Numbered from the stretch's first letter, positions 8,309-16,411 are shown. The stretch is 18,150 nt of DNA from CAZWVR01 sp964637235 (GCA_964637235.1 CAZWVR010000043.1:1-18150), one strand, 5' to 3'. Notes: a model not told the origin generated them from the sequence alone. Translations and numbers: made by a program.

Positions 8309-9493
8309 TTAGGGATATAGTAAATATTTACGGCGTAAAGAATCGTAGTTTATTAAATCTTTTTTCCAAGACTTTTCTATTTCTTGTGCGTTTTTACCTT
8401 CAAGTATTTGTTTTCTTACTTTATCTGTTCCGCAAAGGAGGTCGAACCAATGTGGACGGCTAAAAAATTTTGCACCCATATTTGAAAGGCGGTAGAATTT
8501 TATAATATAGTAAAGTGAAAAATGTACAGTATCGGGATTGATGTTTCTCAGGTCAATTCCATAGCAGGTTTTTCCTTCTTGTATAGGGTTTATCTGCATA
8601 GTTTTTATATCGTGGGGTATAAAAGTGAATTTACCGAATTTGGGGTCAGGATAGCCAATAACTTGGAATGGGAATAATGTACCGCGACCTATGCTAAAAT
8701 TAGTAGCTTCAAATAGGGCTAATGATGGGTATAATCTTATAGCCAGATAGTTTGGTAAGTTTGGAGAAGGTTTTATAGGCGGAATATATTTATAATGGTG
8801 CGTATAGTGCCGCATTTTTATGACTGTTAAATTACATTGTAGAGAGTCATTTAACCAATGTTCTCCATTTATCATTAGAGCGAGTTCTCCGGGAGTAAGT
8901 CCATAGACAATGGGGATAGGCAGCATACCAACGAATGAGCGAAATTTAGGTTTTAATACAGGTCCTGCGATATAATCGCCATTTGGGTTGGGGCGGTCTA
9001 GGACTATAAATGGTTTTTTCCATTTTGCACAGGCATTCATCACTTCATACATAGTGCTTATGTATGTGAAGAAACGTACTCCTACATCTTGGATATCGTA
9101 GACTACTACATCTACGTCTTTTAGATCGTCGTATGAAGGTTGTCTTTTTTTTCCAAAAAGTGATATTATTTTGATGTTGTTTATGAGTGTATCTTTAAAG
9201 TTTTGTCCTCTATTGAGGGTTCCGGAATAACCATGCTCTGGTGCGAATATTTTTACCACATTTATTCCCAGAGAAATAAGAGTATCTGGCAGGGGGGTGT
9301 TGTTTATTCGGGAGGTATTATTGATTACCAATGCAACTTTTTTATTGTAGAGTAATGGCAGGTATTGTTGTAGTCTTTCCGCACCTACGTATAATTTATT
9401 AGCTTCTAAATATCCTTCGTCGGGTTTTATTTTTTGCGCCATAGTGCATGATGTTATTAAACTGATAATTAGTAAATTAAGTAATATTTTCAT
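8309..9493 (-). CDS. NamZ-like exo-beta-N-acetylmuramidase (DUF1343 family) lipoprotein
   Basis: A 394-residue protein of the DUF1343 family, whose characterised members (NamZ, glycoside hydrolase family GH171) remove terminal MurNAc from peptidoglycan fragments. Family landmarks are 'IFAPEHGYSG' (82-91), 'SLFGKK' (111-116), 'VVYDIQDVGVRFFTY' (130-144) and 'VLDRPNPNG' (164-172), then a C-terminal alpha/beta domain. I chose the ATG at 9493. It gives a short lipoprotein signal peptide with lipobox I-T-S-C and Cys16 as lipidation site, so the enzyme should be anchored in the periplasm or outer membrane. The frame is open for 34 more residues upstream, but those lie inside dapF and would bury the signal peptide. 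The start overlaps the dapF 3' end by 17 nt, suggesting coupled translation. It is the last gene of the WG-pcm-dapF-namZ operon. Exact substrate specificity cannot be read from sequence. Confidence 0.88.
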   Translation of the reverse strand: MKILLNLLIISLITSCTMAQKIKPDEGYLEANKLYVGAERLQQYLPLLYNKKVALVINNTSRINNTPLPDTLISLGINVVKIFAPEHGYSGTLNRGQNFKDTLINNIKIISLFGKKRQPSYDDLKDVDVVVYDIQDVGVRFFTYISTMYEVMNACAKWKKPFIVLDRPNPNGDYIAGPVLKPKFRSFVGMLPIPIVYGLTPGELALMINGEHWLNDSLQCNLTVIKMRHYTHHYKYIPPIKPSPNLPNYLAIRLYPSLALFEATNFSIGRGTLFPFQVIGYPDPKFGKFTFIPHDIKTMQINPIQEGKTCYGIDLRNINPDTVHFSLYYIIKFYRLSNMGAKFFSRPHWFDLLCGTDKVRKQILEGKNAQEIEKSWKKDLINYDSLRRKYLLYP

Positions 9494-10271
9494 ACCATAG
9501 ACCTTTGAAAAGAATTTTAGCTTCGCCTTTAAGTAAGACATTTGTAAAGATTTTTTTTGAAGGGTTATATACAAAAGATACTTGTAATTGTCCACCTTTT
9601 GTTAGAATTTTAATAGGTGGTTTTCTATTGGTTTGCAGATAGTAAGCCAAAGCAGAGGCTACGACCCCTGTGCCACATGAGAGAGTTTCTTTTTCTACGC
9701 CTTTTTCATAGGTTCTAACAAAAATTTGTTCTTTTTGTATTTCTACGAAATTTACATTTGTACCTTCTGGTTGAAAATCTTTATGATAGCGGATTTTCCG
9801 AGCTTGTGGCAATATGTCAATTTCTTTAAGATTTTTTGTAAATTTGACTATATGAGAGGTACCAGTATCTAAGAAAAATGCTTTTTCAGGTTCCCAGTAG
9901 AAAAAATTATTTACATCTGTCATTTGTAGGGTAATGATGTCGTTTATATACGCTGAATGGACGCCGTCGTCTGCTATAAAGGTTGTTTTTTCTTTTATAT
10001 AACCGAGAAAATGCGCTACTTTAACGATAGCTCTACCGCCATTTCCGCAGAATTTAGCTTTAGTACCGTCTGGATTGAAAAATCTCATTCTAAAATCGTA
10101 TTTTTCGTCTTTATGGATAAAAAGGATACCGTCTGCACCGATGCCGAAATGTCTATCACATAGTAATTGTATTTGTTTACTATTTAAGCTGATAGGTTCA
10201 TTAAAAGCGTCAATAATGATGAAATCGTTTCCTGTTGCCTGGGCTTTAAAGAATTGCAGTTTTTTATTCAT
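9477..10271 (-). CDS. dapF: Diaminopimelate epimerase
   Basis: Converts LL- to meso-diaminopimelate, the last epimerisation before lysine and the source of the peptidoglycan cross-linking residue; cytosolic and PLP-independent. It has 264 residues, normal for DapF. The N-terminal 'QATGNDFIIID' and 'CDRHFGIGADGIL' segments are typical. The two catalytic cysteines are visible as Cys75 in 'AKFCGNGGRAI' and Cys199 in 'EKGVEKETLSCGTG'. The first motif reads CGNGGR rather than the common CGNGAR, a mild variation beside the active site. The start codon overlaps the pcm stop as ATGA (4 nt), and its end overlaps the NamZ-like gene start by 17 nt, so all three should be translated from one transcript. 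Confidence 0.96.
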   Translation of the reverse strand: MNKKLQFFKAQATGNDFIIIDAFNEPISLNSKQIQLLCDRHFGIGADGILFIHKDEKYDFRMRFFNPDGTKAKFCGNGGRAIVKVAHFLGYIKEKTTFIADDGVHSAYINDIITLQMTDVNNFFYWEPEKAFFLDTGTSHIVKFTKNLKEIDILPQARKIRYHKDFQPEGTNVNFVEIQKEQIFVRTYEKGVEKETLSCGTGVVASALAYYLQTNRKPPIKILTKGGQLQVSFVYNPSKKIFTNVLLKGEAKILFKGLWYENIT

Positions 10272-10909
10272 TCAAGACCTTTTTTTAAGGGGACGAATAC
10301 AAAGTTTCCGAAATTTTCAGTTTTAAAAGTTTCTTTGTCAAGTTTAATTATTTTTAGCATATTTTGGTAATGTCCTGGGGTGCCTACTGGCGCAACTAAT
10401 ATCCCTCCTATTTTGAGTTGTTTTTTTAGGGGTTCAGGGATATGTTCGGCAGCGGCTGTAATAATTATTTTATCAAAGGGAGCGAAAGCAGGTAATCCTT
10501 CATTACCATCGGCATAGAATATTTTGATTTTGTTTTCGTATCCGAGCTTTTGAAATAGTTTTTTTGTTCTGTCGTATAGGGGTTTTATTCGTTCGAGTGT
10601 AAAAACTTGTGCACCGAGATAGGCAAGGATAGCAGCTTGATATCCGGAGCCTGTACCTATTTCTAATACTTTATCGTTTGGTTTTATTTCGAGCAGTTGG
10701 GTCATAAAAGCTACTGTATAAGGTTGTGATATAGTTTGTCCATATCCAATTGGTACAGGTTCATTATAATATGCGTATTCCCATTGTGTTTTAGGGATAA
10801 ATTTATGCCGAGGCACTTTTTCAATAGCTTTTAGTATATATTCTGGTATGCCTCGGCGTTTTAGATGTTCTATTAGTTGAGATTGCTCTTTTTCAAATTC
10901 TTTTTCCAT
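10268..10909 (-). CDS. pcm: Protein-L-isoaspartate O-methyltransferase
   Basis: SAM-dependent enzyme that methylates L-isoaspartyl residues in damaged proteins so they can revert to aspartate; cytosolic. It has 213 residues, the family's usual length. Visible landmarks are 'VPRHKFIP' (32-39), the PCMT signature 'GYGQTISQPY' (55-64), SAM-binding motif I 'VLEIGTGSGYQAA' (81-93), 'YADGNEGLP', and 'FDKIIITAAAEHIPEPL' with the post-II/III region. It starts 3 nt after the stop of the WG-repeat gene, and its TGA overlaps the dapF ATG (ATGA). It should therefore be co-transcribed with both. No separate promoter box is evident in front of it. Confidence 0.96.
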   Translation of the reverse strand: MEKEFEKEQSQLIEHLKRRGIPEYILKAIEKVPRHKFIPKTQWEYAYYNEPVPIGYGQTISQPYTVAFMTQLLEIKPNDKVLEIGTGSGYQAAILAYLGAQVFTLERIKPLYDRTKKLFQKLGYENKIKIFYADGNEGLPAFAPFDKIIITAAAEHIPEPLKKQLKIGGILVAPVGTPGHYQNMLKIIKLDKETFKTENFGNFVFVPLKKGLE

Positions 10910-10912
10910 TCT

Positions 10913-13417
10913 TTATTGATTGTTATTTTCAATAGGCTGTCCGTCTTTGTCTATTTTAATCATTTTACCGTTTTTATATACCAGAGCTACTCCATTAGCG
11001 AAAGCGAAAGCTCTATCGTAGATGAGAGGAATAACAACTCTTCCGTTGATGTCTATATAGCCCCATTTTTTATTTTTTACGACCACAGCTCTTTCGTCTG
11101 AAAAGAAGTATATTCTGTCGAACCAATCAGTAATTGGATTGCCTTGTATATCAATAAATGCGAATTTTCCATTTTTTTCCACTTTTGCGATATTATTTTC
11201 AAAGTTCCAAGCATTGTCGTATATTGTTGGGATAATAAGTTCTCCTTTTTTATCCAGATAACCCCATTTACCGCCGAGTTTAACCTTTGCTCTGGCATCG
11301 GAATAGTCGTATGCGTCCTCATACCAGTTAGATATGAGTTTTCCTTTTGTATTTATGAAAGCGAATTTGCCATTTTTCTCAACTCTGGCGTATCCTTCTT
11401 TAAAGGGGTATATTTTTTCGTACCAATCACTTATGATTTTGCCGCTTGTATCTACAAGTGCGAATAAGCCATTTTTAGAAGCTATTGCTAAATTGTTTTT
11501 AAAATCTGTGATATCGTCAAATAAGTCAGTTATAAATTCACCTTTTCTGTTGATATAGGCGTATTTTGATTTTGAATTTTGTCTTATTTTGACTTTTGCT
11601 CTTCCATTTTTAAAGTCTTCGGCATAATTAAATTTGTAAGGTATTACTAAGCGATTGTTTTTGTTTATATAGCCAAATTTTCCATTTTTTTCTACGGCAT
11701 GGTAGTCGTCGGGGAATTCTTTCCATTTATCTAATAGTTTACCTTTGTGGTCAATAAAGTTATATTTATCGCCTTTTATGACCATAGCTTTTCCGTTTCG
11801 GAAGGAGCGAGCATCATTATATGGAACTTTGAGTACGATCTCTCCGGCTGTATTTATATAAGCACAATCCCAAACTGTAATTTTAATGGGTTTTTCAGTA
11901 TGACCGTATCCCCAGTCTAAGCGTATTGATTTGTCTTTTGGATATACAGAAGGGTCTTTAAGTACTCCATTAGTGTCGATGTACATAATTCTGGGGTTAT
12001 TTTTTACGAGAGCGACGCCTTCGGAGAAGTTTTCAGCGTAGTCGTATTTAGCGGGGATAACTCTTTTTCCATTTATAGTTTCAAAGCCGTATTTTGAGCC
12101 AATTTTAACAACTATTAGCCCCTGAGGCGGTTCTTTAAAGTAATATTGTTTTCTATCGAACCAGCCGAGGAAAACTTTTCCGTTTTTATCTATGTATGCA
12201 GTTTTGTTATTTTTAATCACAGCAGCCAATCCGGCATTAAAAGGTGAGGCATAATCAAATTCAAAGTCTGTAATTTTCGTGCCGTCCTTTTTGATGTATC
12301 CGAATTTACCATTTTTCATTGCTATTGCTATGCCTTCTGTAAATGTAGTTAATGAATCGTAAAATTCGCTTTGGAAAAATTTTGTTGTATTATAAAAAGC
12401 AACTTTTCCGTTTTCATGAATGAATATAATATCGTCAATTACATCTGAGACGTTGTCGTACCAACCTATTACCATTGCTCCGATATTGTTTAGATATGCA
12501 TATTTGCCGTTTTTTTCTACTTTTAGATATCCATTTTTAAACTGATATATTTTGTCAAACCATTGGGTTATTAGATAACCTGTATTATTGACAATTCCAT
12601 ATTTTCCGTATTTTTCAACTTTGTATAGACCATAACCTATTGGTTCAATACTATTATACCATTTTCCTATAAAACGTCCGTTTTTATCTATGAAGCCATA
12701 ATTACCGAGTTTTTCTACTATGGCGCATTCTCCTTGAAAGTCGTGAATAACTTCATACCAATCTGAAATTTTTTCACCTTTTTTATTTATCAACGCCCAG
12801 AAATGTCCATTGCTAATTTGTCCATAGCCATTTTTAAAATCTTTTGCTTTTATAAATTCGTAAGGGATGACTAATTTGCCGTTTTTGTCAATATAACCAT
12901 ATTTACCATTGCGACCTTTTATCACGTGGTAGTCGTCTTCTAAGGGTTTCCAATCACCTAAAAGGAAGCCACTTTTAGATATATAATTGTATTTATCTCC
13001 GTTTATGACTTTTGCTTTACCATTTTTAAATGAATATGCATCTGTGTATGGGAGTTCTAATACCATATTGCCTCTGGAACTTATAAACCCGCAGTCCCAT
13101 ACTTTTACTATTACAGGTAATCCGGTATGATATTCTCCTAAATCGTGCCTAAAAAATGGTGAGCCGTCGTATTTATCTAAGTCGTATAAAGTCCCGGAGG
13201 TATCTATCAGTTTATATTTAGGATTATTTTTTACCAGAGCCAAACCACCGGAGAATGGTTCGGCATAGTCATATTTACAGGGGATTATAGTATCTCCTGT
13301 TTCGTCAACGAAACCATATTTACCTGCTGAATTTTGAACCAAACGTAATTCTTGTGAAAAGGAAAACCCCAAAAGCAGAAAATAAAATATAAAAAAGTTA
13401 ATTGATAATTTTTTCAT
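10913..13417 (-). CDS. Secreted WG-repeat protein with 12+12 repeat architecture
   Basis: An 834-residue exported protein built almost entirely of WG (KWG) repeats, with units like 'GKYGYIDKNGKLVIP' and linkers of the 'WYD.I..FKNG.A.V' type. Residues 1-21 form a Sec signal peptide with likely cleavage S-F-S|Q, leaving Gln22 as mature N-terminus. I count about 24 repeats in two sets of 12. The halves are an internal duplication with an offset of 409 residues: Lys48 to Trp107 aligns without gaps to Lys457 to Trp516, with 31 of 60 residues identical by my count. The halves share the odd third unit 'VWDC', a 'DDYH' segment and 'LVIPY'. WG repeats are thought to form beta-rich scaffolds; no catalytic function is known or visible. 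It heads the operon with pcm, dapF and the NamZ-like gene. Its ligand and role are unknown. Confidence 0.9.
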   Translation of the reverse strand: MKKLSINFFIFYFLLLGFSFSQELRLVQNSAGKYGFVDETGDTIIPCKYDYAEPFSGGLALVKNNPKYKLIDTSGTLYDLDKYDGSPFFRHDLGEYHTGLPVIVKVWDCGFISSRGNMVLELPYTDAYSFKNGKAKVINGDKYNYISKSGFLLGDWKPLEDDYHVIKGRNGKYGYIDKNGKLVIPYEFIKAKDFKNGYGQISNGHFWALINKKGEKISDWYEVIHDFQGECAIVEKLGNYGFIDKNGRFIGKWYNSIEPIGYGLYKVEKYGKYGIVNNTGYLITQWFDKIYQFKNGYLKVEKNGKYAYLNNIGAMVIGWYDNVSDVIDDIIFIHENGKVAFYNTTKFFQSEFYDSLTTFTEGIAIAMKNGKFGYIKKDGTKITDFEFDYASPFNAGLAAVIKNNKTAYIDKNGKVFLGWFDRKQYYFKEPPQGLIVVKIGSKYGFETINGKRVIPAKYDYAENFSEGVALVKNNPRIMYIDTNGVLKDPSVYPKDKSIRLDWGYGHTEKPIKITVWDCAYINTAGEIVLKVPYNDARSFRNGKAMVIKGDKYNFIDHKGKLLDKWKEFPDDYHAVEKNGKFGYINKNNRLVIPYKFNYAEDFKNGRAKVKIRQNSKSKYAYINRKGEFITDLFDDITDFKNNLAIASKNGLFALVDTSGKIISDWYEKIYPFKEGYARVEKNGKFAFINTKGKLISNWYEDAYDYSDARAKVKLGGKWGYLDKKGELIIPTIYDNAWNFENNIAKVEKNGKFAFIDIQGNPITDWFDRIYFFSDERAVVVKNKKWGYIDINGRVVIPLIYDRAFAFANGVALVYKNGKMIKIDKDGQPIENNNQ

Positions 13418-13428
13418 ATTTCAAGATT

Positions 13429-13436
13429 TAAATTTG
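13429..13436 (+). promoter_or_regulatory. Putative promoter -7 box for the glutaminyl cyclotransferase gene
   Basis: TAAATTTG matches TAnnTTTG and lies 45 nt before the ATG at 13482, in the short divergent gap. A TTG at 13402-13404 is 24 nt upstream, looser spacing than ideal. Confidence 0.4.
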
Positions 13437-13481
13437 TTTTTCTAAAAAAAGAAAATTTTTTTGCATTTTAAAAAAAAAGTA

Positions 13482-14570
13482 ATGAAAAAATTAGGTATTT
13501 TGTTAATTATTTGTTTTTCAGTCATTTATTTTAATTGCAAAGATAATAAAAAAGACGAATATAACTTAAAAAATAAAAAAAATAATTTGACCACTCAAAA
13601 TTTTAAAGGCAAAATATTCATAAAGCTTGCAAAAGACACCTTACATTGTGGAGATACTTTACATGTTAAGTATAAGATACAGGCTTCTGTGCCAATAGAT
13701 AGTGTGTTTTTTTATGTAGGAACAAAAACTAATGTTTTATACGATACAATAGGCGATTACATTTTAAGTACAAAGGATTTACCAGTTGGTGTTATCAGTA
13801 TTAAAGTATATGCATACAGTAAAGATAAATATATTTCTGCCACTAAAAAATTTTTGCTTCTTTCAGATATAATTCCCACAAAATATAAATATAAAGTTAT
13901 TAAGACTTATCCGCATGATCCTGAGGCTTATACGCAAGGATTGATATATGAAAATGGTATATTTTATGAGTCTACTGGTTTAGAGACGAAATCGTCAATA
14001 CGTAAAGTTAAAGTAGAAACAGGGGAAGTTATATATAGCCATGAGATGCCTGAAAATATATTTGGCGAGGGGATTGCAATTATTGGAGATAGACTTTATC
14101 AAATAACATGGCGAAATCATATTGCATTTGTTTATAATAAAAATAGTTTTGAAGAGCTTGACAAGTTTACATATAGTACAGAAGGCTGGGGGCTTACCAC
14201 TGATGGTAATGTTCTATATATGTCTGACGGTACTAATAAAATATATGTAAGGGATCCGCATACATTTGGAATTATTCGCACAATAGAGGTTTATGATAAT
14301 CAGAAGGCTATACCTTTACTAAACGAGTTGGAGTATATAAATGGAAAAATTTGGGCTAATGTATATACCAAAGATTATATTGTTATTATAAATCCTCAGA
14401 ACGGTAAGGTAGAGGGAGTTTTGGATTGTAAAGGAATTTTAAAGAAGAAATACAGAACACCAAAGACAGACGTTCTTAATGGGATTGCTTATGATATTAA
14501 AAACAAAAGAATATTTATAACTGGCAAAAATTGGTCTAAGCTTTTTCAAATAGCAATTGAAAGAAAATAG
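13482..14570 (+). CDS. Glutaminyl-peptide cyclotransferase (glutamine cyclotransferase family), probable lipoprotein
   Basis: Catalyses cyclisation of an N-terminal Gln of proteins to pyroglutamate. The product has 362 residues. The C-terminal ~240 residues carry the five-bladed-propeller cyclotransferase signature: 'YPHDPEAYTQGLIYENG', 'GEGIAIIGDRLYQITW', 'STEGWGLTTDG', 'LNELEYINGKIWANVY' and 'LNGIAYD...FITGKNW'. Before it, residues ~35-130 form a beta-rich domain of unknown role. The start is the ATG at 13482; a TTG seven codons upstream is less likely. Residues 1-18 are a signal peptide running to Cys19 (Y-F-N-C), a loose lipobox, so periplasmic anchoring is probable but not certain. It is divergent from the WG-repeat gene (64 nt apart) and precedes a thioredoxin-like gene. 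In Bacteroidota such enzymes modify exported proteins whose mature chain begins with Gln (the 'Q-rule'). Confidence 0.9.
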   Translation: MKKLGILLIICFSVIYFNCKDNKKDEYNLKNKKNNLTTQNFKGKIFIKLAKDTLHCGDTLHVKYKIQASVPIDSVFFYVGTKTNVLYDTIGDYILSTKDLPVGVISIKVYAYSKDKYISATKKFLLLSDIIPTKYKYKVIKTYPHDPEAYTQGLIYENGIFYESTGLETKSSIRKVKVETGEVIYSHEMPENIFGEGIAIIGDRLYQITWRNHIAFVYNKNSFEELDKFTYSTEGWGLTTDGNVLYMSDGTNKIYVRDPHTFGIIRTIEVYDNQKAIPLLNELEYINGKIWANVYTKDYIVIINPQNGKVEGVLDCKGILKKKYRTPKTDVLNGIAYDIKNKRIFITGKNWSKLFQIAIERK

Positions 14571-14593
14571 TTTTTTGGTTGGTGAGAAAATTT

Positions 14594-14601
14594 TATATTT
14601 G
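14594..14601 (+). promoter_or_regulatory. Putative promoter -7 box for the thioredoxin-like gene
   Basis: TATATTTG followed by CAGC is a very typical Bacteroidota -7 region. It ends 18 nt before the ATG at 14620. The nearest TTTG upstream (14574-14577) is 16 nt away, slightly short spacing. Confidence 0.5.
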
Positions 14602-14619
14602 CAGCCCAAAATTTTATTT

Positions 14620-14970
14620 ATGAGTGACAAATTATATGATACAGTGGAGGAGTTAGGGCAATTACAAAATTTACTTAAAAAGGAGAAGGCTCTTGTAGTA
14701 TATTTTTCTCACGAGCAATGTAATGTATGTAAAGTTTTAAAGCCCAAAGTTGCACAGATGTTAAAAAAGCACTTTCCGAAAGTAAAAATGGTATATGCTG
14801 ATACTATGAAAAGCCCTGAGATAGCTGGCCAGAATCGTATTTTTGCAGTGCCTACAATAGTTGGTTTTATAGAAGGAAAAGAATATTTTAGAAAAAGCCG
14901 CAGTATAGGAATAAATGAACTTGCTCAAATTATAGAACGCCCTTATCAGATGTTGTTTGAGGAAAATTAA
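14620..14970 (+). CDS. Small cytosolic thioredoxin-like protein
   Basis: A 116-residue single-domain thioredoxin-fold protein. The redox pair is Cys34 and Cys37 in 'SHEQCNVCKVLKP' (CNVC instead of the classic CGPC). The cis-proline loop is 'FAVPTIVGF', followed by a 'GKEYFRKSRSIG' strand and a final helix. There is no signal peptide, so it should act in the cytosol as a thiol-disulfide exchanger or reductase. A CxVC active site suggests a redox potential and partners different from housekeeping thioredoxin, but the partner cannot be read from sequence. The frame is open upstream to 14557, inside the cyclotransferase gene. I chose the ATG at 14620 because it matches the fold's length and lies just after a promoter box. 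It probably has its own transcript. Confidence 0.85.
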   Translation: MSDKLYDTVEELGQLQNLLKKEKALVVYFSHEQCNVCKVLKPKVAQMLKKHFPKVKMVYADTMKSPEIAGQNRIFAVPTIVGFIEGKEYFRKSRSIGINELAQIIERPYQMLFEEN

Positions 14971-15100
14971 GTTTAGGCAAACTAAAACCTTGAATATCGA
15001 TAAAATCTGTTTGTAAATGTATTTTAAATTACTCACTCTAAAAAGATAAGGCTATAAAAATCAAGGCATTAGGCTGATATTTTGGGGATATGATTTTTAG

Positions 15101-15544
15101 TCATTTTTTATTCTCTTGTTCTTGTTGAAATTTTTTTTTCAAAGCTTTTAGATTTGGTAGATACATTAGAAAAAATAGTAAGATTATTCCATTTAAGTAC
15201 CAGTATTCGGTTTTATAGATGAATAACATCGTTGCATTTACGAATATTGCAGCTATTAACAATGAAACTATTCGGATAGTGTCGTATTTATGATGTAGTT
15301 TTAAAAAAGTTTCCCATTTGTATTTAGTGATATTTTTGATTACTTTTTTTTCGTAAAGCGTATAGGGAACTATAATTGCTGTAAATAGTATTATTGGGGT
15401 AAGATATAAGAGCAAGGAGGTAGAGTTTGCTATATTTGGGAGTTTTAGTTTGATTTTTAAGATATAAACGATTAAGGCTAATAATAGAGAGAACATAAAG
15501 GAAATTATAAAAGTTTTGTTAATATTTTTCGTTGTTTGTTTCAT
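15101..15544 (-). CDS. Four-helix membrane protein of unknown function, downstream of the FtsE-like gene
   Basis: A 147-residue protein that I do not recognise. It has four predicted membrane helices (about residues 12-29, 43-64, 90-109 and 116-132). A basic cytoplasmic loop (65-89) lies between helices 2 and 3, and the tail is charged and Lys/Gln-rich. The loops between helices 1-2 and 3-4 are very short, so there is no periplasmic domain and it is not FtsX, which has four helices but a large extracellular loop and is about twice as long. Its ATG overlaps the stop codon of the ATPase gene by one base (TAATG), implying translational coupling and perhaps a functional link. Downstream, 130 nt separate it from the convergent thioredoxin-like gene; I see no strong terminator there. 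Confidence 0.75.
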   Translation of the reverse strand: MKQTTKNINKTFIISFMFSLLLALIVYILKIKLKLPNIANSTSLLLYLTPIILFTAIIVPYTLYEKKVIKNITKYKWETFLKLHHKYDTIRIVSLLIAAIFVNATMLFIYKTEYWYLNGIILLFFLMYLPNLKALKKKFQQEQENKK

Positions 15545-16215
15545 TATTTAATTTTAATAAGTGTACCGTTTTCAGTTTTCCATAAAGAATATTCAAATGT
15601 TGTAATTGAAGGGGGTTCGTGGGTTACTATTATTATAGCAGTGTTTTTATCTTTGAGTTTGTAAATTTTTTCGAGGATATTGTTTGCCGTTTCTTTATCC
15701 AGATTATTTGTAGGTTCGTCAGCCAGAATTATTTTAGGTTCTGTTATGATAGCCCTTGCAATAGCGAGGTTTTGTTTTTGTCCACCAGATAATTCGTAGG
15801 GATATTTATCTTTTTGATCGTAAAGTGATAGGCTTTTTAGAATATTTTCGATTTTATTGTTTACGATTTTAATATCAGAGATACCGATAGCATTTAAGAC
15901 GAATTGTAAGTTTTCTTTTACAGTTTTATCGTTTAGGAAATAGAAATCTTGAAAGATATAGCCTATTTGTCGTCTTAGGCGATGAATAGTCCAGATTGAA
16001 GTTTTTTTCAGATTATAGTTTAATACTTGCGCTTTGCGTCCTATGGGTTTAATTTGGGCATAAATTGATTTTAGGAAAGTAGTTTTACCAGTTCCTATTT
16101 TACCTGTTATAAAAGCTATTTCACCCCTGTTGAGGTCAAAATTGATCTTAGAGAGTACAGTATGTTTTCCGTAGTTTAGTTTTATATCTTTATATTCGAT
16201 TACTTTGTTAGTCAT
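15544..16215 (-). CDS. ftsE: ABC transporter ATP-binding protein, FtsE-like
   Basis: A 223-residue single ABC ATPase domain. All motifs are present: Walker A 'GKIGTGKTT' (38-46), Q-loop Gln89 in 'IFQDFYFL', signature 'LSGGQKQ' (142-148), Walker B 'IILADEPTNNLD' (162-173) and switch His199 in 'IVTHE'. The segment 'RLRRQIGYIFQDFYFLNDKTVKENLQFVL' and the length match FtsE of Bacteroidota better than LolD-type exporters. FtsE with FtsX controls cell-wall hydrolases at division. FtsX is not in this window; in Bacteroidota it is often encoded apart from ftsE. The start overlaps the end of the 67-aa upstream gene by 8 nt, and the stop shares one base with the next start. A LolD/MacB-type ATPase is the main alternative. 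Confidence 0.8.
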   Translation of the reverse strand: MTNKVIEYKDIKLNYGKHTVLSKINFDLNRGEIAFITGKIGTGKTTFLKSIYAQIKPIGRKAQVLNYNLKKTSIWTIHRLRRQIGYIFQDFYFLNDKTVKENLQFVLNAIGISDIKIVNNKIENILKSLSLYDQKDKYPYELSGGQKQNLAIARAIITEPKIILADEPTNNLDKETANNILEKIYKLKDKNTAIIIVTHEPPSITTFEYSLWKTENGTLIKIK

Positions 16216-16411
16216 TGTTCAGATTGTATATTTTATTGTAATCAGCGTTTTTGATTTTGTTAATTACTTTTTGTGGATTTTCAATAGGTAATTTTGGGAT
16301 ATATTTTTCAATGTCAAGCAGTCTAAAATGAGCTATTAGAGCGTAATTATCATCTCGGATTTGGACGAAATCTGGTATAAATTTAGTTCCTTTTGTTTTA
16401 AGAAAAACCAT
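16208..16411 (-). CDS. 67-aa conserved-looking protein, first gene of the ftsE-like operon
   Basis: I do not recognise this protein. It has 67 residues from the ATG at 16411 (a TTG two codons upstream is less likely), no membrane segment and no signal peptide. The N-terminal half reads like a compact beta domain ('KGTKFIPDFVQIRDDNYALIAHF'). The C-terminal half is Lys/Asn-rich and helical. A strong promoter pattern ends 14 nt before the ATG, and the 3' end overlaps the FtsE-like start by 8 nt. This makes it a credible coding gene rather than a chance frame. Confidence 0.7.
   Translation of the reverse strand: MVFLKTKGTKFIPDFVQIRDDNYALIAHFRLLDIEKYIPKLPIENPQKVINKIKNADYNKIYNLNND

Noticed and set aside
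11144..11467. Plus-strand frames opposite the WG-repeat gene
   Set aside because: The repetitive coding strand produces repetitive antisense frames; these track the WG units and have no start signals of their own.
10913..13417. Possible CRISPR or satellite array suggested by the repetitive DNA
   Set aside because: The repeats are degenerate, in frame and coding (WG units), with no constant repeat/spacer structure.
14761..15036. Minus-strand frame across the thioredoxin-like gene and the following gap
   Set aside because: Most of it is antisense to the thioredoxin-like coding region, and it lacks a promoter or recognisable domain.
14971..15100. Convergent gap between the thioredoxin-like gene and the four-helix protein gene
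   Set aside because: I looked for a terminator or small RNA. Only a 5-bp AGTTT/AAACT hairpin near 14970-14983 appears, too weak to call.
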